NCBI GenBank assembly: GCA_020048795.1
Contig: JAIFMA010000087.1
Span: 1 to 9,755 of the forward strand
Length of the DNA stretch: 9,755 nucleotides
Source: Rhodoferax sp.
Lineage (GTDB): Bacteria; Pseudomonadota; Gammaproteobacteria; Burkholderiales; Burkholderiaceae_C
Direction: 5' to 3'
The notes under the pieces were generated by a model. It saw nothing but the letters and a program-made list of their open reading frames with translations. It was not told the origin of the DNA and ran no database searches. Of the stretch, positions 5,737 through 9,755 are shown piece by piece. The translations under genes were made by a program, and so were the position numbers. Each line of letters starts with the position of its first letter. Positions within the stretch are counted from its first letter, which is position 1.

Positions 5737-7218
5737 ATGACCGCATCCATTTTGATTCAGCCGGTGGTTTTGTCGGGTGGCTCCGGCACCCGTTTGTGGC
5801 CGCTGTCGCGCGAGAAATATCCCAAGCAGTTGCTCAGCCTGGTCGGGCAGGATTCGCTGTTGCAGGCTACGGTGCGGCGCGTCATTGGCACCCCGGGTGT
5901 CACGCTGACCGCCCCCATGGTGGTGTGTAATGAAGAGTACCGCTTTGTCATTGCCGAGCAATTGCGCCTGCTGCAACAGGATGGCACGGTTGTTCTGGAA
6001 CCTTTTGGAAGAAATACGGCTCCAGCCCTTACCCTGGCTGCGCTGGCAGCTATAAAAAATGAAGTAAATCCAGTGTTGCTGGTGATGCCCGCCGACCATG
6101 TGATTACCGATGTATCGGCGTTTCAAAACGTCGTCAGCCAGGGCGCGGCGCTGGCCGCGACAGGGGCCGTGGTGACTTTCGGCATCACGCCAGATGCGCC
6201 AGAAACCGGCTATGGCTACATCCAGTCGGGCGAAGTCTTTGGCAATCCGGCCCATTCTGCGGCACGGCTGATTGCCCGCTTTGTTGAAAAGCCCAATCTG
6301 GCCACGGCACAGGCGTATCTGGAAGCCGGAAACTATTTGTGGAACAGTGGTCTGTTCATGATGCAGGCCTCGGTGTGGCTGGCGGCCATGGCCCACTGTC
6401 GCCCCGATATTTTGGCAGCATGCCAAAGCGCGTGGGATGCCGGCCAGACCGACGGCGAGTTTGTGCGTGTGGGCACAGATGCGTTTGCCCAGTGCCCCAG
6501 CGACTCGATTGACTACGCGGTGATGGAGCGCATCGCCACCAACGCCGTCCGCGGTGCGCTGCCACCTGGCGTGGTGCTGCCACTGAATGCCGGCTGGTCC
6601 GATGTGGGTGCCTGGGACGCGCTGTGGCAAGTGCTGCCCAAAGACGACCATGGCAACGTCTCGCAGGGCGATGTGATGCTGCAAGACTGCGAAAACACGC
6701 TTGTACTGTCCGAGGTTCGCCTGGTCGCCTGCGTTGGTGTCAGTGACTTGGTGGTGGTCGAGACGGCGGATGCCATCCTGGTGTCGCACAAGGACAAGAC
6801 GCAGGACGTGAAAAAAATTGTTGATCGCCTGCGCACCAGTCATCGTTCTGAGGGCAGCATTCACCGCAAGGTATTCCGGCCCTGGGGCTGGTACGACGGC
6901 ATTGATGCCGGTGAGCGTTTTCAGGTCAAGCGCATTGTGGTCAAACCGGGCGGCATCTTGTCACTGCAAATGCACCACCACCGTGCCGAACACTGGATCG
7001 TGGTCAGCGGGACCGCCAAGGTCAGCAAGGGCGGCGAGACTTTTCTGCTGTCCGAAAACCAGTCCACCTTCATTCCACTCGGCACCAAACATCGGCTGGA
7101 GAACCCGGGCCGGGTGCCACTGGAGATGATCGAGGTGCAGTCAGGCTCTTATCTGGGTGAAGATGATATTGTGCGGTTTGAGGATGTGTATGGGCGCTAC
7201 GGGCTCGGTCCGCAATAA
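5737..7218 (+). CDS. manC: Bifunctional mannose-1-phosphate guanylyltransferase / mannose-6-phosphate isomerase (type II)
   Basis: It makes GDP-mannose from mannose-1-phosphate and GTP, and the C-terminal half likely interconverts fructose-6-phosphate and mannose-6-phosphate. GDP-mannose feeds O-antigen, capsule or exopolysaccharide. It has 493 residues. The N-terminal transferase shows VVLSGGSGTRLWPLSREKYP (10-29), EPFGRNTAPA (88-97), VMPADHV (116-122), FVEKP (182-186), GNYLWNSGLFM (198-208) and NAGWSDVGAWDALW (284-297). The cupin-type isomerase domain shows RPWGWY (381-386), LSLQMHHHRAEHWIVVSGTA (408-427), FIPLGTKHRLENPG (445-458) and EVQSG (466-470). I chose the ATG at 5737 because it places the protein just before the first beta-strand, as in relatives. 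In-frame GTG 5692 and ATG 5707 would add an unconserved tail, and none of the three has a clear Shine-Dalgarno sequence. Homologues are also named cpsB, algA or xanB. Codons 89-112 contain unusual A/T-rich codons (see findings). Confidence 0.93.
   Translation: MTASILIQPVVLSGGSGTRLWPLSREKYPKQLLSLVGQDSLLQATVRRVIGTPGVTLTAPMVVCNEEYRFVIAEQLRLLQQDGTVVLEPFGRNTAPALTLAALAAIKNEVNPVLLVMPADHVITDVSAFQNVVSQGAALAATGAVVTFGITPDAPETGYGYIQSGEVFGNPAHSAARLIARFVEKPNLATAQAYLEAGNYLWNSGLFMMQASVWLAAMAHCRPDILAACQSAWDAGQTDGEFVRVGTDAFAQCPSDSIDYAVMERIATNAVRGALPPGVVLPLNAGWSDVGAWDALWQVLPKDDHGNVSQGDVMLQDCENTLVLSEVRLVACVGVSDLVVVETADAILVSHKDKTQDVKKIVDRLRTSHRSEGSIHRKVFRPWGWYDGIDAGERFQVKRIVVKPGGILSLQMHHHRAEHWIVVSGTAKVSKGGETFLLSENQSTFIPLGTKHRLENPGRVPLEMIEVQSGSYLGEDDIVRFEDVYGRYGLGPQ
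6018..6065 (+). repeat. Possible interspersed repeat, copy B, inside manC
   Basis: This 48-nt segment runs from GGCTCCAGCC through GGCAGCTATA to TGAAGT. It aligns ungapped with copy A at 28 and copy C at 30 of 48 positions; with copy C it shares AGCTAT, AAA and TGAAG. It encodes residues 94-110 of ManC. The left half encodes family-conserved APALTLAAL, so part of the match could be coincidence. The right half is strikingly A-rich (TATAAAAAATGAAGTAAAT) and encodes the variable loop IKNEVN, so it is the stronger part. Confidence 0.35.
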
Positions 7219-7258
7219 CAGGCACATTTGGCTCGTCAGCTTGGGGCGCATTGCGCTG

Positions 7259-8098
7259 CTACAAACTCAAACGCTGGCAAATCTCCATCGTCGCGGCACT
7301 CTGGTTCATGCTATAAAAATGCAGACCCGGCGCTCCCCCGGCCAATAATCGCTCACACAAATCCGTCACCACATCCAGCCCAAAAGCCTTGATCGACTCG
7401 CTGTCGTCGCCAAAGCCCTGCAATCGCAGGCGAATCCAGCGCGGTATTTCGGCACCACAAGCATCACTGAAACGCAGCAACTGGCTGGAACTGCCAATCG
7501 GCATGATGCCGGGTACCACCGGTACCGTCACACCCAGCGCATTGGCATCTGCCACAAAACGGAAGTAGGCATCGGCGTTGTAAAAATATTGGGTCAGGGC
7601 TGAATCGGCACCGGCCTGCACCTTGGTGGCAAAAGCCTGCAAGTCACTTTCAGGCGAACGCGCTTGCGGGTGCATTTCGGGGTAGGCCGCCACTTCGATG
7701 TGAAAACTGTCACCCGTTTCACGGCGGATGAACGCCACCAGATCGCTGGCATACTGGAACTCGCCACCCGCACCAAATCCGCTGGGCAAGTCACCGCGCA
7801 GAGCAACCAGACGCTTGACACCCATGGCCTTAAGGGTGGCAAGTTGCGCGCCCACGCCATCACGCGTGGCACCAACGCAGGAAAAGTGTGATGCCGCACT
7901 GACACCCTCGGCCAGCATGTCGCGCACCGTGCCAAATGTACCCTCCTGGGTAGAACCACCGGCACCAAACGTCACCGAACAAAATTCAGGCTTGAGCGCA
8001 TAAAGTTGTTGCCGCACAGCTCGCAATTTTTCTGCACCTTCTGGGGTTTTTGGCGGGAAAAATTCAATACTCAGGGGAAAACGGGCGGCTTCGGTCAT
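7259..8098 (-). CDS. metF: 5,10-methylenetetrahydrofolate reductase MetF
   Basis: MetF is a cytoplasmic FAD enzyme that reduces 5,10-methylene-THF to 5-methyl-THF, the methyl donor for methionine synthase. It has 279 residues in a single TIM barrel, the usual bacterial form without the eukaryotic regulatory domain. Visible motifs are SIEFFPPKT (10-18), with E12 matching catalytic Glu28 of E. coli, SVTFGAGGST (41-50), HFSCVGATRD (71-80), LVALRGDLP (97-105), with D103 matching Asp120 near the flavin, VAAYPEMHP (136-144), ALTQYFYNAD (167-176), PGIMPI (196-201) and GLHFYSMNQ (258-266). Its ATG overlaps the tlyA stop in ATGA (8098-8095), so translation is very likely coupled. With ahcY two genes upstream, the unit links S-adenosylhomocysteine recycling to methyl supply. 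It converges on manC with 40 nt between stops, where I see no terminator. Confidence 0.96.
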   Translation of the reverse strand: MTEAARFPLSIEFFPPKTPEGAEKLRAVRQQLYALKPEFCSVTFGAGGSTQEGTFGTVRDMLAEGVSAASHFSCVGATRDGVGAQLATLKAMGVKRLVALRGDLPSGFGAGGEFQYASDLVAFIRRETGDSFHIEVAAYPEMHPQARSPESDLQAFATKVQAGADSALTQYFYNADAYFRFVADANALGVTVPVVPGIMPIGSSSQLLRFSDACGAEIPRWIRLRLQGFGDDSESIKAFGLDVVTDLCERLLAGGAPGLHFYSMNQSAATMEICQRLSL

Positions 8099-8919
8099 GG
8101 AGTGCCTTTCGCGAAAACAAAAAATTCCCGGTTGCCATCACCACCGGCAATCGGTGAATCAAACCAGTGTGTCACCGTCAGGCCCAGACCGGTGCAAGCA
8201 TCGCGCAGACGCTGCTCGACCAATCGGTACAGCGTGGTGTCTTTCACAATACCGCCCTTGCCAACCTGGCCCGGCTGCAGCTCAAACTGCGGCTTGACCA
8301 ACGTCAGCAAATGTCCCCCAGGTTTAAGCATGGGCACCACCGCGGGCAATACCAGCGTTTGCGAAATGAACGAGAGATCGGCGACGATCAGGTCAAATTC
8401 AGTGGAGAAATCCCCCGGGCCTTCCGTCTCATCCGATTCATCAAGGTCAAATTGACCTGCAGCGCCCGTGCTGTCAGCGTAAGCAGCTATTAAATCTGAA
8501 GCATTCAGGGAGCGTGCATTCAGGCCTTCAACACACAGCACGCGTGGATCAACGCGCAGGGCCGGATGCAATTGGGCGCTTCCCACGTCGACCCCGACGA
8601 CAAAAACAGCGCCGTGTCGGAGCAAGCAGTCGGTAAAGCCACCAGTGGACTGCCCCACATCCAGGCAGCGCAAACCTGCCACATTCAGACCGACCTGTTG
8701 CAAAGCCGCTTCAAGCTTGAGGCCGCCGCGCGACACATAACGTGCCTCAGAGTCATCGAGCAGCCGAATCTGGGCATCGACGGGCACATCGTCGCCATTC
8801 TTGGCAAGCTGGCGCCATGCCCCCTCTTGTAGCCATTGCACCCCGCCCGCAATCAGGCGTTGCGCCTGGGAGCGGGTGCTCGCCATCTGGCGTAGCACCA
8901 GCAGTTGATCAATGCGCAC
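8095..8919 (-). CDS. tlyA: TlyA-family rRNA (cytidine-2'-O)-methyltransferase / hemolysin-like protein
   Basis: In mycobacteria TlyA 2'-O-methylates cytidines in 16S and 23S rRNA with SAM; haemolytic activity has also been reported for the family. It has 274 residues. An S4 RNA-binding domain occupies about 1-60 (MRIDQLLVLRQMASTRSQAQ), followed by YVSRGGLKLEAAL (61-73) and the SAM motif CLDVGQSTGGFTDCLL (85-100). The catalytic tetrad is complete: K68, D180 (VADLSFIS), K209 (LVKPQFE) and E265 (GNREFF). The K68-D180 spacing is 112 against 85 in M. tuberculosis TlyA, while the other spacings agree within one residue. About 27 extra residues therefore lie between EGLNARSL (131-138) and FDLIVADLS (175-183); this loop is Ala-rich, then acidic (DLDESDETEGPGD). 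The start is GTG at 8919-8917, 12 nt after the ahcY stop, without a clear ribosome-binding site, which suggests coupling. The end overlaps metF by 4 nt. Confidence 0.92.
   Translation of the reverse strand: MRIDQLLVLRQMASTRSQAQRLIAGGVQWLQEGAWRQLAKNGDDVPVDAQIRLLDDSEARYVSRGGLKLEAALQQVGLNVAGLRCLDVGQSTGGFTDCLLRHGAVFVVGVDVGSAQLHPALRVDPRVLCVEGLNARSLNASDLIAAYADSTGAAGQFDLDESDETEGPGDFSTEFDLIVADLSFISQTLVLPAVVPMLKPGGHLLTLVKPQFELQPGQVGKGGIVKDTTLYRLVEQRLRDACTGLGLTVTHWFDSPIAGGDGNREFFVFAKGTP
8390..8453 (+). repeat. 10-bp direct repeat bounding an 18-codon segment in tlyA
   Basis: AGGTCAAATT occurs at 8390-8399 and again at 8444-8453, exactly 54 bases (18 codons) apart and in the same reading frame. On the coding strand both copies encode FDL, at residues 157-159 and 175-177. 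The second is the family-conserved FDLIVAD. The segment between encodes the acidic stretch DESDETEGPGDFSTE. This suggests an in-frame duplication or insertion by slippage. The inner copy also forms the perfect inverted repeat AGGTCAA-A-TTGACCT (8444-8458). Confidence 0.7.
8455..8502 (+). repeat. Short interspersed repeat, copy C, inside tlyA
   Basis: This 48-nt segment runs from ACCTGCAGCG through AAGCAGCTATTAAA to TCTGAAGC. It matches copy A at 26 and copy B at 30 of 48 positions without gaps, in the same plus orientation. It encodes residues 140-155 of TlyA (ASDLIAAYADSTGAAG) on the opposite strand, at the start of the extra loop. It directly abuts the 18-codon segment with direct repeats. 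Of the three copies, this right half is closest to the Comamonadaceae repeat I remember. Confidence 0.5.
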
Positions 8920-8931
8920 GGGTATCGGCGA

Positions 8932-9755
8932 TCAATAGCGGTAGCTATCGGCCTTGTACGGGCCTGCCTTGTTGACACCAATGTAGGCGGCCTGCTCGTC
9001 AGTCAGCTCACTGAGCATGGCACCGACCTTCATCAGGTGCAGACGCGCCACTTTTTCATCCAGCAGTTTGGGCAGCACATACACCTGGCCCGATTTGTAG
9101 GCCTTGGGCTTGGTGAACAGCTCAATCTGGGCAATGGTCTGGTTGGCAAAACTCGAACTCATGACAAAACTCGGGTGGCCGGTGCCACAGCCCAGGTTCA
9201 CCAGACGGCCCTTGGCCAGCAAGATGATGCGTTTGGCAGGTTTTTTACCCTTAGCCGGGAAGATCACATGGTCCACCTGTGGCTTGATCTCTTCCCACTT
9301 GCATTTTTCCAGCGACGCGACGTCAATTTCGTTGTCAAAGTGGCCGATGTTGCAGACGATGGCCTGGTCTTTCATGGCCTCCATGTGTTTGTAGGTGATG
9401 ACGTTCTTGTTGCCGGTGCAGGTGACAAAAATATCGCACTTGTCAGCCGCGTATTCAGTGGTAACCACCTTGTAACCCTCCATGGCGGCCTGCAGCGCGT
9501 TGATCGGGTCAATCTCAACCACCCAGACCTGGGCCGACAGGGCGCGCAGCGCCTGGGCCGAGCCCTTGCCCACGTCACCGTAACCCACCACACAAGCCAC
9601 CTTGCCGGCAATCATCACGTCGGTGGCACGCTTGATGGCGTCCACCAGGCTCTCGCGGCAACCGTACAGGTTGTCAAATTTGCTCTTGGTGACCGAGTCG
9701 TTGACGTTGATGGCGCGAATCATCAGGTCGCCCTTGGCCGACATCTCGTTCAAGC
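8932..9755 (-). CDS. ahcY: S-adenosylhomocysteine hydrolase AhcY, C-terminal part (5' end beyond right edge)
   Basis: AhcY splits S-adenosylhomocysteine into adenosine and homocysteine with bound NAD+, relieving product inhibition of methyltransferases. The frame is open to the window edge and shows 273 residues, so roughly the first 200 of a normal-length protein are missing. Counting from the first visible codon, one sees AINVNDSVTKSKFDNLYGCR (14-33, substrate and NAD contacts), the Rossmann motif VVGYGDVGKGSA (55-66), VTCTGNKNV (110-118), IGHFDNEID (136-144), LVNLGCGTGHPSFVMS (184-199), LDEKVARLHL (231-240) and the C-terminal KADSYRY (267-273), which reaches the neighbouring subunit's NAD in known structures. 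It is the first visible gene of the ahcY-tlyA-metF unit. Betaproteobacterial ahcY units are often preceded by an SAH riboswitch; any such element would lie outside this window. Confidence 0.97.
   Translation of the reverse strand, partial: LNEMSAKGDLMIRAINVNDSVTKSKFDNLYGCRESLVDAIKRATDVMIAGKVACVVGYGDVGKGSAQALRALSAQVWVVEIDPINALQAAMEGYKVVTTEYAADKCDIFVTCTGNKNVITYKHMEAMKDQAIVCNIGHFDNEIDVASLEKCKWEEIKPQVDHVIFPAKGKKPAKRIILLAKGRLVNLGCGTGHPSFVMSSSFANQTIAQIELFTKPKAYKSGQVYVLPKLLDEKVARLHLMKVGAMLSELTDEQAAYIGVNKAGPYKADSYRY

Noticed and set aside
7219..7258. Possible bidirectional terminator between the converging manC and metF genes.
   Set aside because: Only short GCGC self-complementarity is present (GGGCGCATTGCGCT), without a stable stem or T-run on either strand.
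7300..7325. ATGCTATAAAAATGCAG near the metF 3' end resembles the A/T-rich half of repeat copies B and C.
   Set aside because: It encodes the family-conserved MetF motif HFYSMNQ, and the adjoining bases do not match the left half of the repeat.
8444..8458. The palindrome AGGTCAAATTGACCT as an operator for a regulator.
   Set aside because: It lies deep inside tlyA and half of it is explained by the 10-bp direct repeat. No promoter is near it.
8928..8952. CAATAGCGGTAGCTATCGG at the ahcY stop as another repeat copy.
   Set aside because: It encodes the conserved AhcY C-terminus (DSYRY) and matches the repeat core only in AGCTAT.

Overview
The window looks like a conserved chromosomal segment of a betaproteobacterium, most likely a member of the Comamonadaceae (Rhodoferax/Polaromonas-like). 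The reasons are GC-rich coding with strong third-position G/C bias, the gene neighbourhoods cysE-trmJ/suhB and ahcY-tlyA-metF, and short interspersed sequences inside genes that resemble a repeat I remember from that family. This assignment is inference, as no search was run. There are no tRNA or rRNA genes, CRISPR arrays, transposases or phage genes, and almost all of the window is coding.

Layout, left to right. (1) On the minus strand, trmJ (tRNA 2'-O-methyltransferase) is followed after 9 nt by cysE (serine acetyltransferase), which runs off the left edge. (2) Diverging from trmJ, on the plus strand, is suhB (inositol-monophosphatase family). (3) An M20 amidohydrolase (hippurate/N-acyl-amino-acid hydrolase-like) lies on the minus strand, converging on suhB. 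(4) A plus-strand nucleotide-sugar cluster follows: galE, a sugar-phosphate nucleotidyltransferase with a C-terminal hexapeptide (left-handed beta-helix) part, and a bifunctional mannose-1-phosphate guanylyltransferase/mannose-6-phosphate isomerase (manC type). A small hairpin plus T-run and a 10-codon leader-like ORF separate galE from the second gene. (5) On the minus strand, ahcY (right edge, partial), tlyA and metF form a tight unit with 12-nt and -4-nt junctions, and converge on manC.

Functional picture. The central cluster supplies UDP-galactose and GDP-mannose precursors for surface polysaccharide or glycoconjugates. The right-hand unit is the activated-methyl cycle: AhcY removes S-adenosylhomocysteine, MetF makes 5-methyl-THF for methionine regeneration, and TlyA is an SAM-consuming RNA methyltransferase between them. 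The left-hand unit joins tRNA modification with cysteine synthesis.

The most interesting signal is not a gene. Three 48-nt segments, inside trmJ, manC and tlyA, align without gaps to one another, all in plus orientation, around a shared GCAGCT core. In trmJ and tlyA they sit exactly where the protein is longer than its E. coli or M. tuberculosis relative. tlyA also carries an 18-codon segment bounded by a 10-bp direct repeat. I read this as short mobile or ancestral repeats domesticated in-frame in housekeeping genes. I see no convincing new multi-gene system in this window.
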